From positions 1-64,000 of the IMG/VR virus record IMGVR_UViG_3300037041_001875: a stretch of 64,000 nt of DNA, one strand, 5' to 3'. A program made the position numbers and the translations under genes. Below are positions 39,714 through 48,593 of this stretch, one piece after another; position 1 is the stretch's first letter, and each line of letters starts with the position of its first letter. Source of the DNA: a virus. The notes under the pieces were generated by a model that saw only the letters and a list, made by a program, of their open reading frames with translations, was not told where the DNA came from and did not search any database.

Positions 39714-40586
39714 ATGGGCAAGAAGAGATACGTTCCACGGTGGATGCACTCCCGTGTGGTCGTTACGTCCTTGGGTGACATGATCGCCGACCCCGAGCTG
39801 TTCATGAACAAGACGGCGTGGCCTTTCAAGATCGAACATCTCACAATCTTCGGCTATCCATTGGACGTTGATCACAACTTCCTTCAAGCGGGTGGCATCG
39901 GCTCTCTCATCCAAGGAGAGATTGGTATCAGCGGGTCGACCGACGTCAATCTAGTTCCTGCCCCTGTCAATGCATCTTTTGGGTGCACTGAACTGCATAC
40001 ACAAATCGGCGCCTTCATGGAAGGCACCACGATGAAATTTAAACACCCTTATCTACTCTCGCGTGATAGCGGGTTCAATGTCGAGTGCACTCTGAACCTC
40101 GACGATTGCGGTACGCGCACTTTTCTTACTTCTATGAAACATGGTGTAGCTCTCTTCGGAGTGAAGGTCCAGTCGGGCAAGCCTGCGATGCTGGCTGGAT
40201 TGTTCCGGCATTTGGATGTTCCTACAGGAAGCTCCTTCACCATCGAAGCGGCAGACCTGTTCAACGATGGCGAAGAAGATGTGCTAATTCAAAGTATGCA
40301 GTTAACGCACCCAATGGAAGATATGCACTCTATCCTTATGGGTGTTTACTGGAAGATAAATCCAATGTCTGGCTTGACTTGGATGGATCAACCGGTGCAT
40401 ATCTCTGGAATCACGCCTTACACGATGTCTCGACGCAACTTCGATGGCATAAAACCATTTTCCTTAACTCCACTAGAAGACACTTATTTGTATCGGCGGC
40501 AAAGATTGGGGATCAAGTTGACACCTCTAGTGGATGAAGACCAGCCAGTCAATATAACTCTCTTCGGCTATTTGGAGGTGGAGTGA
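39714..40586 (+). CDS. Beta-rich virion protein, possible double jelly roll 1
   Basis: The 290-aa protein appears to have two similar halves. Each half opens with a strand after a charged turn (AWPFKIEHLTIFGY; EDVLIQSMQLTHP) and closes with a GV-LFG-type strand (GVALFGVKVQ; VNITLFGYLEVE). The closing strand is shared with the next two genes. This is the pattern expected of double jelly-roll capsid proteins, the smallest known (about 270 aa, phage PM2) being of this size. AGGAGG upstream. Confidence 0.5.
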   Translation: MGKKRYVPRWMHSRVVVTSLGDMIADPELFMNKTAWPFKIEHLTIFGYPLDVDHNFLQAGGIGSLIQGEIGISGSTDVNLVPAPVNASFGCTELHTQIGAFMEGTTMKFKHPYLLSRDSGFNVECTLNLDDCGTRTFLTSMKHGVALFGVKVQSGKPAMLAGLFRHLDVPTGSSFTIEAADLFNDGEEDVLIQSMQLTHPMEDMHSILMGVYWKINPMSGLTWMDQPVHISGITPYTMSRRNFDGIKPFSLTPLEDTYLYRRQRLGIKLTPLVDEDQPVNITLFGYLEVE

Positions 40587-41458
40587 TGGCTAAAAACTAT
40601 CTCCCATTTGCCCGTCGAGTTTACCTCGATGTCCCTGCCGGGACTAGAAGGTCAATTCTACGTGAGCAGTTTTCGAGTGGTATGGGCAATCGAGCTTTTC
40701 TGTCTGATGTGGCAATCGACTTAATTTATATTGATGGGATTACCACGTATAACTACAATTGGCAGGTAGGGCGCGTGCTAACTGAGCGTGTGTTCATGCG
40801 TATGGGTATTTTTGGCGCTCCTTACTTGACAGAAGATTTCTATCCTATCGCGCTATTCAACGATTCTCCTATGGAAGAGGTCGGTGTATGGAGATTGCCA
40901 AAACCATACACAATCTTTCCAGGTGAGAGGTTGAAAGCTCGTGTGCAGTTTTCTCCCGGCGGCGCTGTGGCTCCTTTGCCCAGTGAGGCATATGGTGGGT
41001 ACTATGCAACTTGGCCGAGCATAGCTTTTCACGGTGTCCGTCAAGACAACAAAAGACCCATAGTTTTGTATGATACGTTCCCTTCAACCTTCGATCAAAA
41101 CGACGTGTTCGTGACTCCACCATTAGGGACTCCAGTTATTTTGCAAGGTGAACGCTTGCAATGTCCCAAAGAGACACCCGTAGACATTTATGCCGTGAAA
41201 AATCCCACTTGCGGCGATGGTCAGCAAGGCCAGTTCCCGGGTGTGCAGATTTGGTCGCCCGACGGCCGGAAGTGGTGGGAAGATGATCGGTGGCCGCTGG
41301 TTCTGTATCCCACGTTCGTGATAAAAAATTTGCGTGGGCCTGAATGGGTTTTGGATGTTAGTGAGACGCTGCAAATTGAATTCGAGAATCTTCCTGTTTA
41401 CTCGTTCGATAGAACCTTAATGGTCACGTTGCGCGGTCAAGTGGAGGTAGAAATATGA
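40586..41458 (+). CDS. Beta-rich virion protein, possible double jelly roll 2
   Basis: The 290-aa protein has FLSDVAIDLIYIDG near residue 35, a mid-protein strand WPSIAFHGVRQDN and a C-terminal TLMVTLRGQVEVEI strand like the ending of the preceding protein. The ATG at 40586 shares a base with the upstream TGA, and GGAGG lies seven bases before it. Likely a paralogous capsid or vertex protein. Confidence 0.5.
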   Translation: MAKNYLPFARRVYLDVPAGTRRSILREQFSSGMGNRAFLSDVAIDLIYIDGITTYNYNWQVGRVLTERVFMRMGIFGAPYLTEDFYPIALFNDSPMEEVGVWRLPKPYTIFPGERLKARVQFSPGGAVAPLPSEAYGGYYATWPSIAFHGVRQDNKRPIVLYDTFPSTFDQNDVFVTPPLGTPVILQGERLQCPKETPVDIYAVKNPTCGDGQQGQFPGVQIWSPDGRKWWEDDRWPLVLYPTFVIKNLRGPEWVLDVSETLQIEFENLPVYSFDRTLMVTLRGQVEVEI

Positions 41459-42525
41459 AAAACATTTTCGTGACTACCCCTGGTGTTCCAAGTCCTGTTG
41501 TGGCCTCGAGGTTCACGGCCTTCAAGGGCGAGCGCCCCAAGGTACTCTCGCAAGTTCCCGCGGGTGAAAATGTCGCCGAAGTTTACCCGTGGATTTCGGG
41601 CGTGCGGCACATGATTAACGGTGTGACGGACTCGGAAACCAAGGTTATTCGAGAAGGCTACGGGTCTTCCGCTTTCGTGAACAACACCGACCGAGTTATA
41701 AGTATCAAGCAGTTGAGGTTTTTCTCTTCTCAACCGCCCGGTCTTGTCATGATATTAGGGAATTCGATGATTTATGCCCGCATGGGCATTAAAGTAAGAC
41801 ACACCGATTTCGAAATCGTGTCTGAATGGCTCCCATGCGGCATGCTCGAGACGCAAAACAATGTATGGGAAACAGTTGCCCGTAGCAATCTCTGTATGTC
41901 CCTGCCAACCCCGTACTATTTGCAGTCGGGACACACGTTCAGGACACGCATACGCTCAACTAATCCGTTCATGGCCGCTGCGAATTATTCTTTTTCTATG
42001 ACTTTGTTCGGCAAAGACCCAAAGAACGGCAAACCGTATGAGCTTTGCAAGCAAGTGACCGTGCCCTACCGCGCCACGCCGGCAGTTAGCGCCGCAAACC
42101 CCCTGTATGTGGACGTTGTGTTTGATGACAACCGCGACTATCCCATGCGAGATATGCTGTTAACGCATATTTTGTTTTCGATAGCTCCACACGCAGGCGT
42201 GGGGTACGAGCAGGTTTTGCGTTACGCACAGCAACTAGATTTTCAGTTTATGCCGCCCGAAGGGCCAAAGTGGCTAGACTTTGCCGACTGGGCTCCAGTG
42301 GGTAACTTGGTAGATCAAACAATATGTAGCAATGTTAGTGCTTCGTTTGTTTCATACAGGCCAGAAACGCCTATACTTTTCGCTCCTAGCCAGCAGATAG
42401 ATATTGACGTCAGAGCGCTTGCGCCGTTGTCTTATCAGGATGCCGAGGAGCCTAGAGAGCTTATCTACGAGGTTCCGTTGTGGGTCACGTTGATCGGCAC
42501 GCAAGAGCAGCAGGTGAACAGATGA
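41455..42525 (+). CDS. Beta-rich virion protein, possible double jelly roll 3
   Basis: The 356-aa protein has two halves ending in matching strands, NYSFSMTLFGKDP (about residue 180) and VPLWVTLIGTQEQ (end), each preceded by an opening strand (RVISIKQLRFF; YPMRDMLLTHILF). The longer loops (for instance after residue 210) could form surface towers. The three tandem paralogs would let the particle use different proteins at different lattice positions. ATGA overlaps at both ends. Confidence 0.5.
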   Translation: MKNIFVTTPGVPSPVVASRFTAFKGERPKVLSQVPAGENVAEVYPWISGVRHMINGVTDSETKVIREGYGSSAFVNNTDRVISIKQLRFFSSQPPGLVMILGNSMIYARMGIKVRHTDFEIVSEWLPCGMLETQNNVWETVARSNLCMSLPTPYYLQSGHTFRTRIRSTNPFMAAANYSFSMTLFGKDPKNGKPYELCKQVTVPYRATPAVSAANPLYVDVVFDDNRDYPMRDMLLTHILFSIAPHAGVGYEQVLRYAQQLDFQFMPPEGPKWLDFADWAPVGNLVDQTICSNVSASFVSYRPETPILFAPSQQIDIDVRALAPLSYQDAEEPRELIYEVPLWVTLIGTQEQQVNR

Positions 42526-42815
42526 GCCAGCTCGACCGATACTATCTGAAGTCGTCGCCAGAGGTGATCGTCAAGGTTCAGGTTCCATCGTTGGTCACCC
42601 TTTGGGTGGTTCCCGTCGTGGACATGGAAGATGAAACCTTCGAGTCGTCGATGGTCTACATCACGATCAACGATGAGCCGAAGTGCCGTTTGTGGAAGGG
42701 GACACCCCTCATGACAAACCGGCTCCATTTCCTGCATCTCGAGGCCGGGGATTCCATCTGGGCATGCACTCGTGACCAGGCCCTTGTAGGAATCCAGATC
42801 GACGCGGAGAACTGA
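42522..42815 (+). CDS. Small beta-sandwich-like protein
   Basis: The 97-aa protein starts MSQLDRYYLKSSPEVIVKV (ATG at 42522 overlapping the previous stop). It alternates hydrophobic strands and turns throughout (VTLWVVPVVD; DSIWACTRDQALVGIQI). It may be a minor capsid or cement protein; not recognised. Confidence 0.6.
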   Translation: MSQLDRYYLKSSPEVIVKVQVPSLVTLWVVPVVDMEDETFESSMVYITINDEPKCRLWKGTPLMTNRLHFLHLEAGDSIWACTRDQALVGIQIDAEN

Positions 42816-42817
42816 AG

Positions 42818-43366
42818 ATGGACGTCACATATGGGCATGACGAACGCTGGCCGGCAAACACATGGATAAACCTGTGGGTCGAGACCTATAATCGTCCGCC
42901 CGTCATGCCCCAAGAGATGCGCCCTGAGCTCGAGAAGCTAGACCTCGACGTGTTCAATCCCGAAGAAGGCATGCTTTCCGTGTTCGGCGAATCTTTGGTG
43001 AGCTACGATCCTGACAAGCAGGTTGGAAAGTCCCTCGTGTTTGTTCGTGACCGTTCTGGTCTTATGACCAAAACCAATCTGATCTCGTCGCTCACACGAG
43101 CTCCTTGGACGCCTGTCGCATCGGGACCGTTCATGCCGTCGGTGTCATACTGGCCGGGAATGAGCGACACGCTCAAGACGAATCAGGACACTATCACAGC
43201 GCTTTGGAATACCCAGCAGGGAACTGAGGGCGCTTGGAGCTTCGCTAAGTTCTTTGGTACAGTGCTCAAGGTGAGTGCGGTGGGTGCGATTGGGATCTTG
43301 CTGTTTTCCCTTTACACCCGCGCCATGCCTGAACCTCGACTACCAAGAAAGCGAGCCTACCGATGA
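42818..43366 (+). CDS. Tail-anchored virion-operon protein
   Basis: The 182-aa protein has a Pro/aromatic-rich soluble part and one membrane helix near the C-terminus (about 148-168, VSAVGAIGILLFSLY) ending in a basic tail (RLPRKRAYR). Spaced two bases after the previous gene. Likely links capsid and membrane. Confidence 0.65.
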   Translation: MDVTYGHDERWPANTWINLWVETYNRPPVMPQEMRPELEKLDLDVFNPEEGMLSVFGESLVSYDPDKQVGKSLVFVRDRSGLMTKTNLISSLTRAPWTPVASGPFMPSVSYWPGMSDTLKTNQDTITALWNTQQGTEGAWSFAKFFGTVLKVSAVGAIGILLFSLYTRAMPEPRLPRKRAYR

Positions 43367-43521
43367 ACACAAGTGACAAGATCAAGCTCGGTACAAGCCT
43401 TTTGAAAGCGCTCGTTGCCGGCGCGGCGAAGAACCGCTCTCAACGAGGCAGCGAGGCAGAAACGAAACAGAATACGAACGTGAGCGGCTGTGGAGGTTGC
43501 ACGCGGTCGGATCACAAGTGA
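43363..43521 (+). CDS. 52-aa protein with CxxC
   Basis: A 52-codon frame starts MNTSDKIKLGTSLLKALVAGAAKN, an amphipathic helix, then a polar tail with SGCGGCTRSD. Its ATG overlaps the upstream TGA as ATGA, supporting translation. Unknown. Confidence 0.5.
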   Translation: MNTSDKIKLGTSLLKALVAGAAKNRSQRGSEAETKQNTNVSGCGGCTRSDHK

Positions 43522-43534
43522 AGTGAGGTGAGTC

Positions 43535-44452
43535 ATGGCGGAAACCTGGGATACCGGCGAAGACAGTAGCTCTTGGGACACGACCACGCAGGACTACAGC
43601 ACGCAAACCGAGCGTGACCAGTGTGGCCAGACCTTGGACGAGTCGTGGGAGTATCAGACGGACGACTATGGCTACACCAAGCAGGACAACAGCCAAACCA
43701 CGGGCTACAAAGAGGCGCGCAAGACTGAGATCAAGCGGATTCAGACCGCCTTATTGCGAGCGACCTTCAACCCGGGCACCGTCGACGGCTCTTGGGGGCC
43801 GAAGACCTGCTCGGCCATGCTCGCATTCCAGAAGAGTCGCTTCGGCTCGGCGAAGAAGGCCTGGTTGGATATCGAGACGTGGACCAAGCTCGACTTTGAC
43901 ATGAGCACCTCGAAGAGATTCGAAGACCTCTACGGCCGGTCATGCGGTGGAGCTCCACCGGCTGGTTGGGCGGGCGCAGGAAGCGGAACGAATGTCGGTA
44001 TCAGCGCTACCGAAATCCAGAAGATTCAGTACGGACTCGGCGTGCTCACAACGGGTGTGTTCGACAAGGCCACGTGCGCTGCGCTCTACAAGAAGCAAGC
44101 GGCTCTTGGAGTGAGTGGCTCAGTGCTCACGAAGCGCGTCTTCGAGACGCTCGGCTTCACGACTTCGGACGCTCAGAAGTTGGCTATGCAGCTCGGCACG
44201 GCTTGCACAGCCTACTACAAGGCGGCTGGAAGCACAACCCCGGCGAAGCCATCGACGACGCCAGCTAAGCCAACCACGCCAACCACGCCAACCAAACCTC
44301 CGACGACTCCAGGCACAACGCCAACCAAACCCACAATCACTCCACAGACCGCAGGGCTCAGTGGATGGTGGATCTTGGCCGGCATGCTCGTCGTGGGCAT
44401 CGGCGGCATGATTTTCATGAAAGACCAGAAGCCTGGTAAGAGGCGTCGATAA
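43535..44452 (+). CDS. Peptidoglycan-binding, tail-anchored virion protein
   Basis: The 305-aa protein has an acidic, Gln/Thr-rich N-terminus (1-60), a peptidoglycan-binding type 1 domain (EIKRIQTALLRATFNPGTVDGSWGPKTCSAMLAFQKS, about 67-103), a second divergent copy (EIQKIQYGLGVLTTGVFDKATCAAL, about 166-190), a Thr/Pro-rich linker (about 235-275), and a membrane helix (WWILAGMLVVGIGGMIFM) with a KRRR end. It has no catalytic domain. It would tether the virion membrane to cell wall peptidoglycan during entry. Confidence 0.75.
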   Translation: MAETWDTGEDSSSWDTTTQDYSTQTERDQCGQTLDESWEYQTDDYGYTKQDNSQTTGYKEARKTEIKRIQTALLRATFNPGTVDGSWGPKTCSAMLAFQKSRFGSAKKAWLDIETWTKLDFDMSTSKRFEDLYGRSCGGAPPAGWAGAGSGTNVGISATEIQKIQYGLGVLTTGVFDKATCAALYKKQAALGVSGSVLTKRVFETLGFTTSDAQKLAMQLGTACTAYYKAAGSTTPAKPSTTPAKPTTPTTPTKPPTTPGTTPTKPTITPQTAGLSGWWILAGMLVVGIGGMIFMKDQKPGKRRR

Positions 44453-45135
44453 TGTCAACTGTTCATGCAGAATTCGGACTTCCGATTTTCATCGCCGATG
44501 CCGGTGAAAAACCTCAACGCGGTGCGTTCTTCGCAACGAACGGCAAGTGGACGTTGTCTGGCATTGCGAAGGCAGCGTACAATGATGCTTCAGCGTGGAA
44601 GATCATCAACAAGAACGGTTGGAACACTTCGAATCTCGTCTACCGGGCAGATTCCACGAAGTGCACTTCAGTAAAGCGCGAGAGCTCTTGGGCGCTCACG
44701 ACGTTGTCGCCCGTGGCGAGCACAAAGTCGGCGTTCATTGCATTGTGCCAGCGCGACGCGAAGTCAATTCCATCCGTTCCGCCGAGGGTCTTCAAGTTCC
44801 CAGTGATTTGGATTCCTGACCTCGACAAGATGCCGTTGCCGGTCGCTGGAAAGCCTACCGCAGAACCCGAAACTAAACCGGTTGGACCAACGGTGTTCGT
44901 GGACCCTATCAAAGTGTACTCTGACGTCGCCGTGGACCCCGGCAAGCCCACGAGCGGCGGCGGTTCTGGGAGCGGCTCTAGCGGCGGTTCTGGGAGCGGG
45001 GCGCCCATTACCACCCCTGGGACACCACGGCCGCAAGAGGCCGGCATGGGACCGTTTGTGCTGATTGGCGGTGGACTGCTCATGTTGCTTGGCCTGCTCG
45101 TCTGGCCGGTGACGAAAGGCAAAAAGCGTCGATGA
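44452..45135 (+). CDS. LysM-like, tail-anchored virion protein
   Basis: The 227-aa protein has a LysM-like N-terminal segment (KWTLSGIAKAAYNDASAWKIINKNGW, about 24-50; LysM pattern TLxxIAxxxy...W..I...N), a Gly/Ser-rich flexible linker (about 160-190) and a C-terminal membrane helix (FVLIGGGLLMLLGLLVW) with a KKRR tail. Same architecture as the preceding peptidoglycan-binding gene but with a different wall-binding head. Start shares one base with the previous stop. Confidence 0.6.
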   Translation: MSTVHAEFGLPIFIADAGEKPQRGAFFATNGKWTLSGIAKAAYNDASAWKIINKNGWNTSNLVYRADSTKCTSVKRESSWALTTLSPVASTKSAFIALCQRDAKSIPSVPPRVFKFPVIWIPDLDKMPLPVAGKPTAEPETKPVGPTVFVDPIKVYSDVAVDPGKPTSGGGSGSGSSGGSGSGAPITTPGTPRPQEAGMGPFVLIGGGLLMLLGLLVWPVTKGKKRR

Positions 45136-45356
45136 ACACGGCGGTCGTGAAGCATGTGGAAGTCTTAGAAGCTCATCGACTCGTGGCGTTGTGCGTCTGG
45201 TGCAAACGCGACGCGGAAGATGCAGCTCAGTGGATTTCCTTGAACGGTCGGCCAGTGGTCCCACTCTGCCCAAGGTGTCATAAGGACGTCGAACGAGTCG
45301 CTCAAGCTATGGTTGTTTTCGGGCGCTTTGTGTTGCCCAAGATGGTGAAAAAATGA
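45132..45356 (+). CDS. Small zinc-ribbon-like protein
   Basis: The 74-aa protein has LCVWCKRDAED near residue 20 and LCPRCHKDVER near residue 46, a two-knuckle zinc site, then a hydrophobic helix. Overlapping stop/start at both ends (ATGA). Unknown role, possibly assembly. Confidence 0.65.
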   Translation: MNTAVVKHVEVLEAHRLVALCVWCKRDAEDAAQWISLNGRPVVPLCPRCHKDVERVAQAMVVFGRFVLPKMVKK

Positions 45357-46876
45357 CGGCTAAGTCTCAGGATGTAAAAGTCTTTCCGGGCGACGAAAGC
45401 ACAAAGTTTCGCTTGCTCGAGCGTACTGTGGACACTGGTGCCGATCCGGCGTTCATTGAAGCGCCGCCCTACATCCTGAACGCCACAGGCAACAATGCCA
45501 ACGGCGTGGACGTGACTAAGTGGCACTCGGTGACGGTTACTCACACTGCGCAGGACTATTCCCAAGCGGGATGGACCGGGTGTTCGGTGACGTTCATTCC
45601 ATGGCGTTATTACAAGCCGATCACTCCCCAAGCGGCGGCGACACCTCCCGCGGTGAACATCCCGCCGCAAGGCGCATGGATCGCGGACAACGAAGAGACC
45701 ATTGCCATTGACGCGGTTACGCTTGGCATCACGCAACAGAAGGTGTACTCGACGCTCAACTGTGATCGGATGTTCTTCCAGGTCACGAGCGTTCTGAGCA
45801 CGGCCGAAGAAGAAGCGGTCATTGCCGGCGCCGAGGTCATGCGGCAGTCCGTGTTCGGTGTGACGCCTCGGCAGGACGACGGCTACTCGCCTACAGTGGT
45901 CGGTTCGGCCGGTGGGGCTGGCGGCGGTGGCGGCGGTACGGTCACGATCCCAGATCCGATCAACAATAACACGATTCAGTTGGCCGGCAACGCCATAGAC
46001 CTCCAGGCTGGCAACGTCGCGGCAGGAACCCAACGGGTCACGATTGCTACGGATGACGTGAACCTCGCGGCGATAAACACGAACATCGCTGACATCGAGG
46101 TCGACACTGGCAACATAGCCGGTGATACGGCCAACATTCTGATCGACACTGGTACTATTGCCAGTAACACCACAGACATATCGGCCGACACAGGTAACAT
46201 TGCCGGTGATACGGCAAACATTCTCATTGACACTGGTACAATCGTTACCAATACCGGAACGATTGTCACTAACACTGGCAACATCGCAACATCTACCGCT
46301 ATCATGGACGATTGGGATGCCGTTCATGACTCCCCGGCAGGAACCGACGGTGTTCGCCTCGAGGGGTATGCGTCCGATTCGCAGGTCGCTGCGGTGTCGG
46401 CGAATGCGGACGACGTCCGCCTGGCTCTGAGCAAGCACGGCGAGGTCTATGAGGCGAATCACACCTACGCCACGCAAAGCAATCGCACCGAAGAAATCGA
46501 CCCCGCCAACCAGTGGTATGAATTCTCGACGCTCGTTGCTGTGACCAATGGTGCGGACGCCACAAACTACTATTACATACCCATGGCGTCATATACGCGC
46601 TTGGATATGCAACTGATTTTGAGTGGTGGTTCTGGCACGGTCACGGTCACTGTGGAAGGTTCTCTACAGGCAGACGGCACCGCTCCCGCAAGCTTGGCCT
46701 ATGTCGACGTCACAAATCAGGCCTACGGTTCGGCCAGCTTCACGGCCAGCATCGTGCTAGTGGACAATACACAGTTTTTCTGTGCGTTCAACTACATCCG
46801 TGTGAAGGTTGTGGCGGCAACGGGCGGCGCGAATGATGGCGATTGGACAATCTACATAAAGAAGACGTGGGAATAA
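45353..46876 (+). CDS. Fibre/spike protein with ten-heptad coiled coil
   Basis: The 507-aa protein has a beta-rich N-terminal base (1-180), a Gly run (188-195), then residues 251-320 as ten consecutive heptads of the form (D/N)T-x-x-I-x-x, followed by DDWD and a beta-rich C-terminal head (about 375-507). Heptads with Ile and Thr/Asn are typical of trimeric phage fibres. The N-terminal part would anchor to the vertex, the head bind the host. It opens the host-recognition part of the operon. Confidence 0.75.
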   Translation: MTAKSQDVKVFPGDESTKFRLLERTVDTGADPAFIEAPPYILNATGNNANGVDVTKWHSVTVTHTAQDYSQAGWTGCSVTFIPWRYYKPITPQAAATPPAVNIPPQGAWIADNEETIAIDAVTLGITQQKVYSTLNCDRMFFQVTSVLSTAEEEAVIAGAEVMRQSVFGVTPRQDDGYSPTVVGSAGGAGGGGGGTVTIPDPINNNTIQLAGNAIDLQAGNVAAGTQRVTIATDDVNLAAINTNIADIEVDTGNIAGDTANILIDTGTIASNTTDISADTGNIAGDTANILIDTGTIVTNTGTIVTNTGNIATSTAIMDDWDAVHDSPAGTDGVRLEGYASDSQVAAVSANADDVRLALSKHGEVYEANHTYATQSNRTEEIDPANQWYEFSTLVAVTNGADATNYYYIPMASYTRLDMQLILSGGSGTVTVTVEGSLQADGTAPASLAYVDVTNQAYGSASFTASIVLVDNTQFFCAFNYIRVKVVAATGGANDGDWTIYIKKTWE

Positions 46877-46880
46877 CCAA

Positions 46881-47471
46881 ATGACTGTTAGCGGACGCAC
46901 AGGTATATTCACAGGAAAAGTAGATCCTATAACGGATTGTTTGCATGCCATAGAAAATGAGCATGCTAAAATACATGGTGGCCGTCATTTCTTTTCTTAT
47001 ACAGCAGACAGATACGGATCGCTAGATTCAGAGAGAACAGGCACAAATTTTCTTATAATTCCCCCGACAGTTAATTCGGGGTACAAGTGCCACTTTACAT
47101 TTAAAGTGCTGTATTTTGGCGCAATTGAGTTATGTCTTGAAGAAGACATCACCTATACCGGTGGCAGCGCAGTTTCTATTTATAATAATGACCGTGCTAG
47201 CGCCACTTCAGCTTTAACTCAAATAAAACAAGATGTAGCAATCACGGGTGGCACGCGGACACAATTAGTACCAGCATATCTAGGAGATATTCCTAATGGA
47301 TTAGGAACTAGTGGAAGTTTTTCGGTTGTTAGACCGGATGAAGAGATCATATTGAACGGTGCCTATAATTATATTCTTAAGATGGATGTTCACAATTCTG
47401 GAGAATTGTTAGCGGGTGATAACGTAACGACAACAATATTTCAATTTTACGAACATGTAAACATCGAGTAA
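46881..47471 (+). CDS. Virion-associated beta protein, paralog A
   Basis: The 196-aa protein has MTVSGRTGIF...ENEHAKIHGGRHFFSY at the N-terminus and FYEHVNIE at the end, shared with the next two genes (VHTGDAFYV; WYEHTNVEN). The H-x-IH-x-G-xxF pattern is common in phage minor structural proteins. This copy is clearly more AT-rich than its paralogs, indicating a separate origin. Confidence 0.7.
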   Translation: MTVSGRTGIFTGKVDPITDCLHAIENEHAKIHGGRHFFSYTADRYGSLDSERTGTNFLIIPPTVNSGYKCHFTFKVLYFGAIELCLEEDITYTGGSAVSIYNNDRASATSALTQIKQDVAITGGTRTQLVPAYLGDIPNGLGTSGSFSVVRPDEEIILNGAYNYILKMDVHNSGELLAGDNVTTTIFQFYEHVNIE

Positions 47472-47480
47472 GGTGATTTT

Positions 47481-48029
47481 ATGACGGTACGTGGACGAAC
47501 AGCAATCTACCCAGTACGCATCGATCAAACGACCGATGCCGCCGCAGTAGTTGACTATGAGCACAAAGAGGTTCACACGGGTGACGCCTTCTATGTGACT
47601 CAAGTGGATGAGCTTGATGATACGGAAATCACGTCTCATCGTTTCCTTCCGCCAAATACTGCGGAATGGATGCACTTCTTCTTTATTATCGAGGCTCAAG
47701 CAGCTTGTTTGATAGAAATACGCGAAGGCATAACCGATGGCATAGAAGCTAGCTCAGGTATTCTCAATCGAAATCGTAATTTCTCGGATGCTCTGGCCAC
47801 TATGAAGCATGAAAGACAACTGGGAGCGGCTACGCTTGGCACAGTGATATGGTCTTGGGCCAGTGGTGGGGCAACTGAAAATTCTAGGACTCCTATGCTA
47901 ACTCGGCAGAGTGGGGAAATCGTACTAAAGCAGAATACGCTATACGAAGTCCGCGTGACTTCAAGTGTGGATGATAACATCGTGTCGACTTATTTCACTT
48001 GGTATGAACATACCAACGTGGAAAACTGA
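47481..48029 (+). CDS. Virion-associated beta protein, paralog B
   Basis: The 182-aa protein begins MTVRGRTAIYPVRIDQTTD, contains YEHKEVHTGDAFYV (about 28-41) and ends WYEHTNVEN. Lies nine bases after paralog A. Nearest relative is paralog C. Probably a surface decoration or adaptor protein made in three variants. Confidence 0.7.
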   Translation: MTVRGRTAIYPVRIDQTTDAAAVVDYEHKEVHTGDAFYVTQVDELDDTEITSHRFLPPNTAEWMHFFFIIEAQAACLIEIREGITDGIEASSGILNRNRNFSDALATMKHERQLGAATLGTVIWSWASGGATENSRTPMLTRQSGEIVLKQNTLYEVRVTSSVDDNIVSTYFTWYEHTNVEN

Positions 48030-48038
48030 GGTGTTGTC

Positions 48039-48584
48039 ATGACAGTTGTAGGACGCACTGCACTATTCCCAAATAAGATAGACCAGACAACCTCTGGTAA
48101 AGCCCAGCTAGAGTATGAGCATAAGCAGGTTCATAGTGGTGATGCTTGGGTAGTGACATACAATGCGTCGACTGATGCAGCGGCAACCTTAGACCGTTAT
48201 ATAGTGGTCCCAAACACAACGAGATGGCCTCACGTATTTTGGGACATAGTTGGTCAAGGTCTAACAACCATTTCGTTGTATGAAGGTGCTTCTGGCACCT
48301 ATGATCCTGTCACAGCGTACAATAGAAATAGAAACAGTGTTCGGGCTAATACGACTGTCATAGGCAATCCAACGGGAATAATCACGGCAGGAACCTTGAT
48401 ATGGACGTGGCAGTCTGGCACAACGGGACCATCCCGGGCGCGGGGCTCGGGCGCTACGCGAGAGACCGGCGAGCTCGTATTGAAACAGGCTACAACCTAC
48501 TTGCTTCGATGCACGAGTGGCGTGAATAGCAACATAATCTCGGTAGACTTGATTTGGTACGAACAAACAAACATCGAAAACTAG
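48039..48584 (+). CDS. Virion-associated beta protein, paralog C
   Basis: The 181-aa protein begins MTVVGRTALFPNKIDQTTSG, contains YEHKQVHSGDAWVV and ends WYEQTNIEN. Ten bases after paralog B. A GC-rich patch with RARGSGATRETGEL near residue 128 interrupts otherwise AT-leaning sequence. Confidence 0.7.
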   Translation: MTVVGRTALFPNKIDQTTSGKAQLEYEHKQVHSGDAWVVTYNASTDAAATLDRYIVVPNTTRWPHVFWDIVGQGLTTISLYEGASGTYDPVTAYNRNRNSVRANTTVIGNPTGIITAGTLIWTWQSGTTGPSRARGSGATRETGELVLKQATTYLLRCTSGVNSNIISVDLIWYEQTNIEN

Positions 48585-48593
48585 GAGTTGCTC

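Noticed and set aside
45302-46477. 391-codon minus-strand frame
   Set aside because: Opposite the fibre gene with its heptads; its Val/Arg-rich repeats are the mirror of the heptad DNA.
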